A stretch of DNA of 64,000 nt from Parasphingopyxis marina (GTDB lineage: Bacteria > Pseudomonadota > Alphaproteobacteria > Sphingomonadales > Sphingomonadaceae). The notes beneath the pieces were generated by a model that was given only the letters and a program-made list of their open reading frames with translations, had not been told where the DNA came from and did not search any database. Below, one piece after another: positions 16,720 to 25,444 of the stretch (its first letter is position 1; every line of letters begins with the position of its first letter). The stretch spans positions 248,001-312,000 of the forward strand of contig NZ_JACJVJ010000003.1 in NCBI RefSeq assembly GCF_014237875.1. Reading direction: 5' to 3'. Position numbers and translations under genes: made by a program.

Positions 16720-18120
16720 ATGCGATACATCAGCACAAGAGGCAGCGCCCGGGCGCTCGATTTCGAAGGCGCGACCCTTGCGGGGCTGGCGTCGGACGGC
16801 GGGCTTTACGTGCCCGAGCGCTGGCCCGAATTTTCGCGCGATCAGATCGCTGCCATGGAAGGGCTGTCCTATGCCGAAACGGCGGTGCACGTGCTGCGTC
16901 CCTTTGTTGGCGATGCGTTGTCGGAAGAGGATCTGCGCGGGCTTTGCGAGGCTGCCTATGGCCGCTTTTCCCATGCCGCCGTCACGCCGCTGAAACAGCT
17001 CGATCATCGCCACTGGCTGCTCGAGCTGTTCCATGGTCCGACCCTAGCGTTCAAGGACGTCGCGCTCCAGCTGCTCGGACTGCTATTCGAGAAGTTCCTT
17101 GCGCAGCACGATACGCATTTGACGGTGATTGGCGCGACATCGGGCGATACCGGATCGGCGGCGATCGACGCGCTCGCCGGACGCGAAAAGGTCGACATCT
17201 TCATGCTCCACCCCAAGGGGCGGGTTTCCGAGGTCCAGCGCCGCCAGATGACGACCGTGCTCGCCCCCAACGTCCACAATATCGCGATCGAGGGCAATTT
17301 CGACGATGCCCAGCGGCTCGTGAAATCGATATTCGGCGATGCACAGTTCGCCGATCGCTTTCATCTTTCGGCGGTCAATTCTATCAACTGGGCGCGACTG
17401 GCGGCGCAGATCGTCTATTATTTCTATGCGGCCGTGCGCCTCGGCGCGCCGCATCGGCCGGTCGCCTTTTCGGTGCCGACGGGGAATTTCGGCGATGTAT
17501 TCGCCGGCTATGCGGCGGCCAAAATGGGGCTGCCGGTCGCCAAACTGATCGTCGCGACCAACGTCAACGACATCCTCCACCGTGCGCTTTCCGAAGGCGA
17601 TTATTCGGTCGGCGAGCTGGTGCCGACGGCCGCGCCCTCAATGGATATCCAGGTCAGTTCCAATTTCGAACGACTGCTGTTCGATCTTTACGATCGCGAT
17701 GGCGACCAGATGGCGTCGCTGATGCGGCAATTCGATGCCGAGCGGCATATCGCGATTCCCGAAGCGACGCGTGACAAGATCGGCGCGCTTTTCACCTCCA
17801 CCCGGATCGATGCCGACGCGATGGCGCTCGCCATGCGCAAGGCGGCCGAACATGCCGGCGAGATCATCGACCCGCACACCGCGATCGGCTTTGCCGCGGC
17901 GATGGAAACACAGCTTGATCCCCATATTCCGGTGGTCACCCTGGCGACCGCCCATCCGGCCAAGTTCCGCGAGGCCGTGGAGCGGGCGACCGGTCAGCGC
18001 CCGCTGCTCCCGCAACGCGTCGCCGGGCTGTTCGAGCGCGAGGAACGCTATGAGACGCTGCCCGCCGAGCTGCAGGCGATCGAGGGCTTCGTCGCCGAGC
18101 GGGCGCAGGCCCGCGCCTGA
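16720..18120 (+). CDS. thrC: Threonine synthase
   Basis: ThrC converts O-phosphohomoserine to threonine with PLP. The 466-residue protein starts MRYISTRGSA. The PLP lysine is Lys112 in the motif ELFHGPTLAFKDVALQLLG. GATSGDTGSAAIDA and VPTGNFGDVFAGYAA bind the cofactor phosphate. It belongs to the longer (fungal/proteobacterial) threonine synthase class. In related genomes thrC commonly follows the oxidase operon. Here the VOC-SRPBCC-ArsR trio lies between. Confidence 0.96.
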   Translation: MRYISTRGSARALDFEGATLAGLASDGGLYVPERWPEFSRDQIAAMEGLSYAETAVHVLRPFVGDALSEEDLRGLCEAAYGRFSHAAVTPLKQLDHRHWLLELFHGPTLAFKDVALQLLGLLFEKFLAQHDTHLTVIGATSGDTGSAAIDALAGREKVDIFMLHPKGRVSEVQRRQMTTVLAPNVHNIAIEGNFDDAQRLVKSIFGDAQFADRFHLSAVNSINWARLAAQIVYYFYAAVRLGAPHRPVAFSVPTGNFGDVFAGYAAAKMGLPVAKLIVATNVNDILHRALSEGDYSVGELVPTAAPSMDIQVSSNFERLLFDLYDRDGDQMASLMRQFDAERHIAIPEATRDKIGALFTSTRIDADAMALAMRKAAEHAGEIIDPHTAIGFAAAMETQLDPHIPVVTLATAHPAKFREAVERATGQRPLLPQRVAGLFEREERYETLPAELQAIEGFVAERAQARA

Positions 18121-18128
18121 GCCGCGCC

Positions 18129-18992
18129 GTGACGCTCGATACCCTTATCGCCGAGCCCTGGGCCGATTACGGGCTCGTCGATTCCGGCCATGGCCGCAAG
18201 CTGGAACGCTATGGGCGGTTTCGGTTTATCCGTCCCGAACCGCAAGCCATGTGGGCGCCGGCTTCTGGCGACTGGAAGGCCGATGGCGAGTTCATTCCCG
18301 CATCCGATGACGATGGCGGCGGCCGCTGGCATCTCGACCGCAACGTGCCGGAAGAGGGCTGGCCGCTTGGCTGGGAAGATGTGAAATTCCAGGCGCAATG
18401 CACGCCCTTCCGTCATTTGGCTTTCTTCCCCGATATGGCGTCGCACTGGAGCTGGATGCGGGACCGTATCAGCGAAGGCAGCGAGGCGCTGAACCTGTTC
18501 GGCTATACCGGCGTCGGCAGCCTCGCGCTGGCGGCCAAGGGCGCCAAAGTCACCCATGTCGATGCGTCGAAAAAGTCGGTGGAGGCGGGCAAGGCCAATG
18601 CCGCGCTTTCGGGGATGAGCGACAAGCCGATCCGCTGGCTGGTCGACGATGCGGCCAAATTCGCGGCGCGCGAGGTGCGGCGCGAACGGCGCTATGACGG
18701 GATTATGCTCGATCCGCCAAAGTACGGCCGCGGCCCGAACCGGGAAATCTGGCATCTGGAGGAGGGGCTTCCGGGCCTGATCGCCGATTGCGCCAAGCTG
18801 TTGGACGACAAGAGCCGCTTCCTCGTGCTCACGGTTTATGCGGTGCGGATGTCGGCGCTCGCGATCGGCGAACTCGTCCGCCAGCAGCTTGGCGATCTTG
18901 GCGGTACGGTCAGCTGCGGCGAGATGGCAGTGCGCGAGGAAGCGCGCGGATTGGCGCTGCCGACCGCGATCTTCGCGCGCTGGGAGCGCTAG
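18129..18992 (+). CDS. Class I SAM-dependent RNA methyltransferase (RlmI/RlmK-like)
   Basis: The 287-residue protein has the SAM-binding motif NLFGYTGVGSLALAAKGA, an acidic ribose-binding end VTHVDASKKSVE, and a DPPKYGRGP motif close to the DPPxF/Y signature of RlmI/RlmK-type rRNA 5-methylcytosine or related methyltransferases. The N-terminal PUA-like domain of RlmI is not evident. The substrate base is therefore open. The start is GTG at 18129, 8 bases after thrC, so co-transcription with thrC is likely. Confidence 0.85.
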   Translation: MTLDTLIAEPWADYGLVDSGHGRKLERYGRFRFIRPEPQAMWAPASGDWKADGEFIPASDDDGGGRWHLDRNVPEEGWPLGWEDVKFQAQCTPFRHLAFFPDMASHWSWMRDRISEGSEALNLFGYTGVGSLALAAKGAKVTHVDASKKSVEAGKANAALSGMSDKPIRWLVDDAAKFAAREVRRERRYDGIMLDPPKYGRGPNREIWHLEEGLPGLIADCAKLLDDKSRFLVLTVYAVRMSALAIGELVRQQLGDLGGTVSCGEMAVREEARGLALPTAIFARWER

Positions 18993-19030
18993 GACTCCAC
19001 AAAAGCGCGTGTTCCGTTCATGGTTAACCG

Positions 19031-19348
19031 ATGGTTATCCGAGTCGTTTTCGCCGCGAGCCTTGCCCTTTGTGCCGCCCCGTCGCTGGCCGAGCAGGCGC
19101 TGCCCTATGACACCACCGGTCTTGGCGGCGCAGCGGCGCCCGAGCCGCGCCTCGTCTATCGGCTCGGCGCGATCACAGGCGAACATGTTACCGGCCCGTC
19201 CTCGCTCGAATATGCGGGGCTCGCCCGGCTGATCAGCGCGACCAGTTTCACCGCGAGCGATGGCTGGCGGCTCGGTTACGATCTCGATCCGCTGCTCTAT
19301 GTCATCGTCGCCGATGCGGGCGGAAGGCCCGCTGCCGCCGCGCCCTAG
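19031..19348 (+). CDS. Small secreted protein of unknown function
   Basis: The 105-residue protein has a signal peptide (MVIRVVFAASLALCAAPSLA, cleavage near residue 20). It is followed by a mature part with LVYRLGAITGEHVTGPSSLEYAGLARLISATSF and a Pro/Ala-rich end. No family was recognised. It follows the methyltransferase by about 38 bases on the same strand and is convergent with ccmB. Confidence 0.65.
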   Translation: MVIRVVFAASLALCAAPSLAEQALPYDTTGLGGAAAPEPRLVYRLGAITGEHVTGPSSLEYAGLARLISATSFTASDGWRLGYDLDPLLYVIVADAGGRPAAAAP

Positions 19349-19357
19349 ACAAGGTTA

Positions 19358-20005
19358 TCAATCGCGCAGCGCGCGGATCGCTGCGCCCGCCGCGAACGGC
19401 CCGGCCGCCAGCAGCACCAGCGCCGAAGCCGCGAGCAGATAGAAGCCGCCATTCTGGATCGGATCGAGAGCGCCCGCGCCGAAGATCAGCACTGGCACCG
19501 CCAGCGGCAGCATCAACAGGCCGGCGAGCGCGCTGCCGCCGCGCAGGCCCGCGACCAGCGCGCTCACCGTCACTGCCAGCGAAGCTAGGCCCAGCGTGCC
19601 GAGCGCCAGCCCCGCTTCCAGCCGCCCGAGCATCTCCGGCGCCACGCCCAGCAGCGCAGATGCAGGCAGCGCGGCGAGCATCAGCGGCGGGCCGAAGCCC
19701 AGCCAGTGCGCGCCGATTTTGGCGACGGCCACCGCCTCCTCGCTGATTCCACGCACGGCATATTGATCGAGCACACCCGCTTCGGCATCGGGCGCGACCA
19801 GCCGGTCGATAGGGAGCAATGCGGCGAGCAGCGCCGCCGTCCACAACACGCCGCCGCCGACCCGGTCCAGGATCGTCGGATCGGGTCCGATGGCGAAGGG
19901 AAAGAGCGTGGCGACGAGCAGGAAGAAGATCACCGGCATCAGCCAGCCCCCGCCCGCAAAGGCGCGCCTCAGATCACGCGCCGCTATGGAAAGGAGAGCG
20001 CTCAC
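19358..20005 (-). CDS. ccmB: Haem exporter subunit CcmB
   Basis: CcmB is the membrane subunit of the CcmABCD system that releases haem-loaded CcmE for cytochrome c maturation. The 215-residue protein has about six helices and the family features RDLRRAFAGGGWLMPVIFFLL, DQYAVRGISEEAVAVAKIGAHWL and PLAVPVLIFGAGAL. It starts at GTG 20005, overlapping the ccmA stop by 4 bases. The other ccm genes are not in the window. Confidence 0.92.
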   Translation of the reverse strand: MSALLSIAARDLRRAFAGGGWLMPVIFFLLVATLFPFAIGPDPTILDRVGGGVLWTAALLAALLPIDRLVAPDAEAGVLDQYAVRGISEEAVAVAKIGAHWLGFGPPLMLAALPASALLGVAPEMLGRLEAGLALGTLGLASLAVTVSALVAGLRGGSALAGLLMLPLAVPVLIFGAGALDPIQNGGFYLLAASALVLLAAGPFAAGAAIRALRD

Positions 20006-20589
20006 GCCGCCCCACCGATCGCGATTTCGACCGCGCCGTCCATCGCGAGCGGCTGATGGGTCGCGGCGACGACGATACCGCCCGCCGCCCGGTGCGCCGC
20101 GATTGCCGCTTCGAGCCGCGCTTGCGCGTCCCGGTCCAGCCCGTTGCCAGGCTCGTCGAGCAGCCAGATTGCCGCCGGCCCGGCGATGGTGCGGGCGAGA
20201 GTCGCGCGTTTCAGCTGGCCTGCCGACAGCATCCGCACCGGAACTTCGGCAAGCTTTGTAAGCGCCATCGCGTCTAGCCCGCGCGCGATATCTCCAGCGC
20301 CGCCGCCGTCGATCCGCGCCCAATAGGCCAGCGCCTTCGCCAGCGCGACATCCCGGTCGAGCGCCGGTTCCATGCCGGCAAAAGCGATCGCGCCCTGATG
20401 CGTCACGCTGCCTGCGCCCGGCGTGAGCAGCCCGGCGATCAGCCGCAGCAGGCTCGTCTTGCCCGCTCCGTTCGGGCCTGTCGCCACCGCCGCGTCGCCT
20501 GCGTCCAAAGACAGATCGACGCCCTTGAACAGCACGCGCCCGCCGCGAATGCAGCCAAGGCCGTCGAGGATCAACGAAGACGCAGTCAT
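20002..20589 (-). CDS. ccmA: Haem exporter ATP-binding subunit CcmA
   Basis: CcmA is the ATPase of the CcmAB complex. The 195-residue ABC domain shows Walker A GPNGAGKTSLLRLIAGLL, signature MLSAGQLKRATLARTI and Walker B WLLDEPGNGLD. The usual family length is about 200-215, so this copy is slightly short. With ccmB it forms a two-gene minus-strand operon, probably needed for the c-type cytochromes that feed the oxidase encoded at 9-15 kb. Confidence 0.93.
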   Translation of the reverse strand: MTASSLILDGLGCIRGGRVLFKGVDLSLDAGDAAVATGPNGAGKTSLLRLIAGLLTPGAGSVTHQGAIAFAGMEPALDRDVALAKALAYWARIDGGGAGDIARGLDAMALTKLAEVPVRMLSAGQLKRATLARTIAGPAAIWLLDEPGNGLDRDAQARLEAAIAAHRAAGGIVVAATHQPLAMDGAVEIAIGGAA

Positions 20590-20675
20590 GCAAGGCGCTT
20601 AGGGCGGGAAGGGGCGCAGGTGCAAGCCACGCCTTTGACGAGGAATGCGTCTCTCTCAAGGCAAGGAGAAAGCAA

Positions 20676-20771
20676 ATGTCGAATACCGACCTCTTCGCTT
20701 CTCTCCTTGGGGTTTCCGGGTTGGCTGTCAGCGTTGCCGCGCTGGTAGTCAGCCTCTCCCGGAAGCCCTAG
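20676..20771 (+). CDS. 31-residue single-helix membrane peptide
   Basis: A clear AAGGAG (20663-20668) lies 7 bases before ATG 20676. The peptide reads MSNTDLFASLLGVSG, then a hydrophobic helix (LAVSVAALVVSLS), and ends RKP. It is like small bacterial membrane peptides, including toxin-like ones, but no family is recognised. A folded RNA element and a small HTH gene follow directly. Confidence 0.5.
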   Translation: MSNTDLFASLLGVSGLAVSVAALVVSLSRKP

Positions 20772-20776
20772 GTAGA

Positions 20777-20812
20777 GGGGTGGCCGGTTCCGAAAGGTTC
20801 CGGTCACTCCCC
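20777..20812 (+). other. Long hairpin with a GAAA tetraloop between two small genes
   Basis: GGGGTGGCCGG...CCGGTCACTCCCC pairs (with a 2-base bulge, one G-U pair and a T-T internal mismatch) around an inner CC-GAAA-GG, a GNRA tetraloop. There is no U-tract, so this is an mRNA structure rather than a standard terminator. It starts 5 bases after the stop of the 31-residue peptide. Confidence 0.5.
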
Positions 20813-20843
20813 ACCATTATGCGATGGAAAAGGTTATCGTGCA

Positions 20844-21026
20844 ATGACCGGAGAAGAATTTACCGCCTGGCTGGCTCACATGAAACTGAGCAAGATCGCC
20901 GCCGCCGACCTGTTGGGGATCGGGCGCAATACCGTTGCTCACTATGAAAAAAAGGGCGCTCCGGCCTATATCGGCTATGCCTGCGCTGCCATCGCTTTTG
21001 GCCTGCCGAAATGGTCCGGGGTCTAG
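20844..21026 (+). CDS. Small helix-turn-helix protein (Cro/C1-like)
   Basis: The 60-residue protein is almost only an HTH: MTGEEFTAWLAHMKLSKIAAADLLG, then the recognition helix region GRNTVAHYEKKGAPAYIG and a short Ala-rich C-terminal helix. It would bind DNA as a dimer. The target is unknown. It could control the upstream membrane peptide or the downstream hydrolase. Confidence 0.7.
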   Translation: MTGEEFTAWLAHMKLSKIAAADLLGIGRNTVAHYEKKGAPAYIGYACAAIAFGLPKWSGV

Positions 21027-21044
21027 GCGTATTTCTAGTTATGG

Positions 21045-21070
21045 TTGCGCGAAATTGGATTGGTGCGCAA
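21045..21070 (+). promoter_or_regulatory. Inverted repeat upstream of the LACTB-like hydrolase
   Basis: TTGCGC (21045-21050) and GCGCAA (21065-21070) are perfect complements separated by 14 bases (about two helical turns centre to centre). It is a possible operator for the adjacent HTH protein. Confidence 0.35.
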
Positions 21071-21129
21071 TTGTCAAACGGAGGCGCTCTCCCCTTGTCG
21101 TCCGGCAATATTCAGGGGAGAACCGGGAA

Positions 21130-22266
21130 ATGACCATCCTGCGCAAAGCCTTGGGCCTCGCGGCGGCGCTGATACTGTCGCTGACGCCCGCCCAAGGTGA
21201 GCCGATGGCGGCTCCCCATCCCGCCGCGCGCCAGGCACTTGCCGAAACGATGGCCGCCGATCATGTCCCGGCCTATGCCGTTGCCGTCTATCGCGGCGAG
21301 GACCTAGTCTGGAACGAGGCCTTCGGAACTGCCGATATCGAGAATGATCTTCCGGCGACCCCCGTCACTCTGTTCCGCACGGGCAGCATCGCCAAGCTGT
21401 TCACCGCGACCGTCGCCGCGCGCATGGCCGAGGCCGGGATCGTCGATCTCGACCGGCCTATCCGCGACTATCTTCCCGAATGGCCCGAGCGCCATCCGCC
21501 GATCACCCTGCGGCAATTGCTCGGCCATCTTGCCGGTATCCGCCATTACATCCCGCGCGACCGGGATTTCAGCCAGCCGGGTAGCGTGATCGATTTGCGG
21601 CCCTATGCCGACCGGGCCTCGATCCTCGCCGTCTTCGCGGGAGATGACCTACTCTCGGCACCTGGCCTCGAATATCACTACTCGACCTTCGGCTATGCCT
21701 TGGCGGGGCTCGTTCTCGAGGCCGCGGGCGGCAGTGACTATATCGACCTTCTGGAAAGCCATGTGCTGGAGCCGGGCGCGATCACCGGGGTCAAGCTCGA
21801 TCATATGTTCGCGATCGTTCCGGGCCGCGCGGCGCCCTATGACGCCGTCGAGGACTATGCCGGCTATCTGCCGCAATCCATGGGGCCGGTCGTCAATTCG
21901 CTGCCGCTCAATTCGGCATACAAGGTCGCGGCGGGCGGGCTGGTTGCCGATGCCGAATCCGTCGCCTGGTTCGGCAAGCTGCATTTCGCGCCGGGCTTTC
22001 TCGGTGAGGATATGTTTCGCCAGATGATGACATCCCAGCGTAACGCGGCGGGGGAAGAAACGGGAACGGGGCTAGGTTGGCGCATCGTGACCGATGAAGC
22101 CGGGCGCACGCTCTATTATCATACCGGCTCGCAACAGGGTTCGCGCGCTTATCTCGGCGTATATCCCGAGCAAAGGCTGTCGATTGCGATCATGACCAAC
22201 TTGGGTAGCCGTCCTGAGAACATTGCGGCCCTTGGCCGGGCCGTGGCGGCCGACTTTCTCGATTAA
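21130..22266 (+). CDS. Secreted LACTB-like serine hydrolase
   Basis: The 378-residue protein has a signal peptide (cleavage near residue 23, AQG). The nucleophile motif SIAK is at residues 86-89, in TGSIAKLFTA. YHYSTFGYALAG replaces the YxN asparagine by Thr, as is common in LACTB-like peptidases. The C-terminal HTGSQQGSRAYLGVYPE is the KTG-like strand. It is probably a peptidase or esterase of the class C beta-lactamase fold. The ATG at 21130 follows GGGGAG. The upstream part of the longer frame is not coding. Confidence 0.88.
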   Translation: MTILRKALGLAAALILSLTPAQGEPMAAPHPAARQALAETMAADHVPAYAVAVYRGEDLVWNEAFGTADIENDLPATPVTLFRTGSIAKLFTATVAARMAEAGIVDLDRPIRDYLPEWPERHPPITLRQLLGHLAGIRHYIPRDRDFSQPGSVIDLRPYADRASILAVFAGDDLLSAPGLEYHYSTFGYALAGLVLEAAGGSDYIDLLESHVLEPGAITGVKLDHMFAIVPGRAAPYDAVEDYAGYLPQSMGPVVNSLPLNSAYKVAAGGLVADAESVAWFGKLHFAPGFLGEDMFRQMMTSQRNAAGEETGTGLGWRIVTDEAGRTLYYHTGSQQGSRAYLGVYPEQRLSIAIMTNLGSRPENIAALGRAVAADFLD

Positions 22267-22655
22267 TCCGGCTGGTCCTCCAGCGCGTGCATATCGGCAT
22301 CCGACAGGCCGAAATGATGGCCGACCTCGTGGATCAGCACATGATGGACAAGCTGGTTCACGCTGATCCCGCGATCCTGCGCCTCGGCAAGGATCGGCTG
22401 GCGATAGAGATGGATAACGTCCGGGAGTGTGCCCGAATCCGATACGCTTTTGTCCCCGATCGGGCGGCCCGTATAGAGGCCCGAAAGTTCCATCGGATGG
22501 CTGAGGCCCACGGCTTTCAGCGAATCCGCGTCCGCATAGTCTTCGACGCGGATCACGACATTGCCCATTTCGGCGAGGAACTCCTGCGGTAGCGTATCGA
22601 GCGACCGCCGCGCCATCGCTTCCATCGTCTCGACGCTCGGCATCTGCCAGGCCAT
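22263..22655 (-). CDS. Zincin-like metallopeptidase family protein
   Basis: The 130-residue protein carries the zinc motif HEVGHHFGLSD (HExxHxxGxxD) near its C-terminus, placing it in the small metallopeptidase family with minimal zincin fold. Its substrate is unknown. The ATG at 22655 has GGAG five bases upstream, so it is preferred to 22673. Its stop overlaps the stop of the convergent hydrolase by 4 bases. Confidence 0.88.
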   Translation of the reverse strand: MAWQMPSVETMEAMARRSLDTLPQEFLAEMGNVVIRVEDYADADSLKAVGLSHPMELSGLYTGRPIGDKSVSDSGTLPDVIHLYRQPILAEAQDRGISVNQLVHHVLIHEVGHHFGLSDADMHALEDQPD

Positions 22656-22728
22656 GGTTTCTCCATCGGGCATAATCGGGCAGATAGGGACCGAAACCGC
22701 CCAAGAAAAGGCTTAGGAGACGGGATAG

Positions 22729-23016
22729 ATGATCGAGAAACTGAGCGATGAAGCGCGGAGCGCGGCCCTGTCGGGGCTTCCCGATTGGACGCATGATGCG
22801 GAGCGGGACGCGATTACGCGGCAATTCCGCTTCGCCGATTTCAGCGAGGCCTTCGCGTTCATGACGCGGGCGGCGCTGCTCGCGGAAAAGATGGATCACC
22901 ATCCCGAATGGTTCAACGTCTACAACAAGGTCGAGGTGACCCTGATCACGCATGATTGCGACGGACTTTCCGAGCGCGACGTGGCAATGGCGAAGGCAAT
23001 GGACGGGTTCGCGTAG
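22729..23016 (+). CDS. phhB: 4a-hydroxytetrahydrobiopterin dehydratase
   Basis: The 95-residue protein (pterin-4a-carbinolamine dehydratase) recycles the pterin cofactor of phenylalanine hydroxylase. The active-site region [22 protein letters not shown] is complete, with the His-His and later His. AGGAG lies upstream of ATG 22729. phhA is not in the window. In bacteria lacking it, this protein may act in molybdopterin metabolism, which could matter for the nitrate reductase encoded further on. Confidence 0.92.
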   Translation: MIEKLSDEARSAALSGLPDWTHDAERDAITRQFRFADFSEAFAFMTRAALLAEKMDHHPEWFNVYNKVEVTLITHDCDGLSERDVAMAKAMDGFA

Positions 23017-23096
23017 TTTTCGCGCTGCAATAACAAATGCTTGTGTGATCACCGGATTAGCCTACCCCGGTCTCGGTTCAAAAGCCGGGGGGCTCC

Positions 23097-24455
23097 ATGA
23101 CACTGACAACGGACAGGCCGGCGGGCCATCTTCAAAAGACGCTCGGTTTCGCTTTTGCGATGGCGATCGGTATCGGCACGGTAATCGGTGCGGGCATTTT
23201 GCGCACGCCGGGTCCCGTTGCCGATCTGATCCCTTCGCTCTGGCTTATCCTCGGTCTGTGGGGGTTGGGCGGTGTCCATGCGTTGCTCGGTGCGAATGTG
23301 GCATCCGAACTGATTACCACAGTCCCCAAGGCCGGGGGCGCATATGTGCCGGTTCGCGCGGCTTTTGGCGAATCGATGGGCCTCTTGATCGGCTGGACCG
23401 ACTGGCTGGCATTTGTCGCCGGCTGTGCTGCACTTTCGGTTGTGTGCGCCAACTTTCTTGCGTTGCTGGTGCCGACGCTGGCTATCCATACAGCCTGGGT
23501 CGCAACCGGTTTTGCGCTCAGCCTGACGGTTCTCAACTGGATCGGGGTGAAGGAAGGCGCCATCGCCCAAACGCTCGGCAGCACTTTCAAATTCCTGTTC
23601 ATGAGCCTCATTATCGGGGTTATTTTCTTTGTGACGCCCGATGGCTCGGCCAGCACAGCGGTGGAAGCGACAGGGCCGACCGTTGGCGAGGTTGCTGCCC
23701 CGATTGGCTTTTTCGCCATGATCGTCGCCTACCAGATGGTCTACGGTGCCTATGCGGGCTGGTACGGATCGATCTATTTCGTCGAGGAAGATCCCAAGGC
23801 GCTATCCAACATTCCCAAGGCGATGGTGCTGACTATCCTGGCGATAACGCTCGTCTATGTGGCCCTTAATGCCAGCCTGTTGAAGGCGCTGCCGATAGAC
23901 ATGCTGCGGACGTCGGACCTGCCGATCGCGTTGGCGCTTGAGCAGATATTCGGCGTGATGGGCGGCAAGATTGTCGCGGCCATCGCGCTGGTGCTCGCCT
24001 CGACTTGTCTCAACGCCAACATTATGACCACGCCGCGCATCCTTTACGGCCTCGGGCGCGACGGCCTGTTTCTGCCGATCGCGACGCGGGTCAACAAGGG
24101 CGGGACGCCCGATGTCGCGCTCGGGCTGAGCGCTGCGCTGATGGTTGCGCTGATCTTTTCAGGTGGTTTCGAATTCCTGTTCCTGCTGATGGGCGCGTTG
24201 GCGATTTTCATCTTTGTTGCCTATGACGCATCGCTGTTTGCGCTGCGTATCCGCCAGCCCGATCTGCCGCGTCCATTTCGCGCCATTGGCTATCCCTGGC
24301 TGCCCGGCCTTGTTTTGCTACTTGATACCAGCTTGCTGATCGCGTTTCTGGCCGCCGATCCATGGAGCGGGCTCTACATGCTGGTGCTGATCGCGCTGTG
24401 TATCCCCGTCGGCCATCATCTGGCCAAACAACGCAAACTGGCGCTCGCCGCCTAG
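23097..24455 (+). CDS. APC-family amino-acid permease
   Basis: The 452-residue protein has about 12 helices and begins with the APC substrate-binding first helix FAFAMAIGIGTVIGAGILRTPG (unwound G-x-G segment). PKAGGAYVPVRAAFGESMGLLIGWTDWL follows, typical of helix 3. The RPFRAIGYPWLP motif precedes the last helices. Its substrate is an amino acid or amine, not more exactly definable. GGGGGG lies before ATG 23097. It appears to be a stand-alone gene. Confidence 0.88.
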   Translation: MTLTTDRPAGHLQKTLGFAFAMAIGIGTVIGAGILRTPGPVADLIPSLWLILGLWGLGGVHALLGANVASELITTVPKAGGAYVPVRAAFGESMGLLIGWTDWLAFVAGCAALSVVCANFLALLVPTLAIHTAWVATGFALSLTVLNWIGVKEGAIAQTLGSTFKFLFMSLIIGVIFFVTPDGSASTAVEATGPTVGEVAAPIGFFAMIVAYQMVYGAYAGWYGSIYFVEEDPKALSNIPKAMVLTILAITLVYVALNASLLKALPIDMLRTSDLPIALALEQIFGVMGGKIVAAIALVLASTCLNANIMTTPRILYGLGRDGLFLPIATRVNKGGTPDVALGLSAALMVALIFSGGFEFLFLLMGALAIFIFVAYDASLFALRIRQPDLPRPFRAIGYPWLPGLVLLLDTSLLIAFLAADPWSGLYMLVLIALCIPVGHHLAKQRKLALAA

Positions 24456-24493
24456 GCAAAGGCCGTCGGCAGGGCGATGGCGGTGCACACCGG

Positions 24494-25294
24494 CTATTTG
24501 ATGCTCTCGCGCTGCCGCGCCAAACCCATATTGCGGCGTAGCTTGTTCGGCATCCAACGCGCGGCGAAGGCGAGGCGCTTGGCAGTCTTGCCGACGGTCG
24601 TGTGGATCTTCTCGCCATGTACGGCCTCCCAGGCACCCTGGGCGACTTCCTGTACCGGCGTGATCTCCAGCCCCGCCGCCTGTACAGTTTCGCGGGTCGA
24701 GGCGTTGCTCCCCGTTACCGGCCCATCGAGCAGCGGCGTGTCGATAAAGCTCGGCATCAGCGCGCGCGAGCGGATGCCATGGTCGCGGAACTCGATATCG
24801 AGCCCTTCGGTGAGCGCGCGGACGGCGAATTTGGTGCCCGAATAGACGACCAGTCCCGCCGATCCATAGATCCCGGCCGCCGAGCTGGTGTTGAGGATAC
24901 AGCTATCCGGTGTGTCGCGCAGCATCGGGAAGGCGGCGCGGATACCGTTGACGACGCCGGTGAAGTTGATCGCGATCACCCGGTCGATATCCGCGTCGCT
25001 CATTTCTTCGAGCGGCCCACCGACGCCGATCCCGGCATTGTTGAAAAGGACGTCCATCGTGCCGCCGGTTTTCGTGGCGAAGGCGGCCAGCGCCTCCTTC
25101 CATTGCTGCCGGTCCGTCACGTCGAGATGGTGGATCGAGAACTGTCCCTCGGCCAAGCCTTTCGCGGTTTCCGCCATGCCGGCATCGTTGACGTCGGCCA
25201 GCCCGACAAACCAGCCGCGTTCCCCGAAATAATGCGCGACGGCGCGGCCGATCCCCGATGCGCCGCCGGTGATGAATATCGATTTGCCTGCCAT
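24494..25294 (-). CDS. SDR-family oxidoreductase
   Basis: The 266-residue Rossmann protein has TGGASGIGRA (NAD(P) binding), NNAGIGVGG, the catalytic Ser in NTSSAAGIYG and YSGTKFAVRA (YxxxK). DVNDAG after beta-2 begins with Asp, favouring NAD. The ATG at 25294 with AGGGGGA is chosen over 25378. The substrate is unknown. It is divergent from the ABC transporter genes. Confidence 0.88.
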   Translation of the reverse strand: MAGKSIFITGGASGIGRAVAHYFGERGWFVGLADVNDAGMAETAKGLAEGQFSIHHLDVTDRQQWKEALAAFATKTGGTMDVLFNNAGIGVGGPLEEMSDADIDRVIAINFTGVVNGIRAAFPMLRDTPDSCILNTSSAAGIYGSAGLVVYSGTKFAVRALTEGLDIEFRDHGIRSRALMPSFIDTPLLDGPVTGSNASTRETVQAAGLEITPVQEVAQGAWEAVHGEKIHTTVGKTAKRLAFAARWMPNKLRRNMGLARQRESIK

Positions 25295-25444
25295 GGGCGT
25301 CCCCCTCGTGCGATTTTTTCTGTTATCGGCTTTCCATAGACCGACCCGGACGGTCGCGCCAATCCCGTTGCAATCCACTACGCAAGGACGCGGATCGTGC
25401 AGGGCGGTTGACCGCGTCCTTCCGCGCCGCGATGCTCGCCGGCT

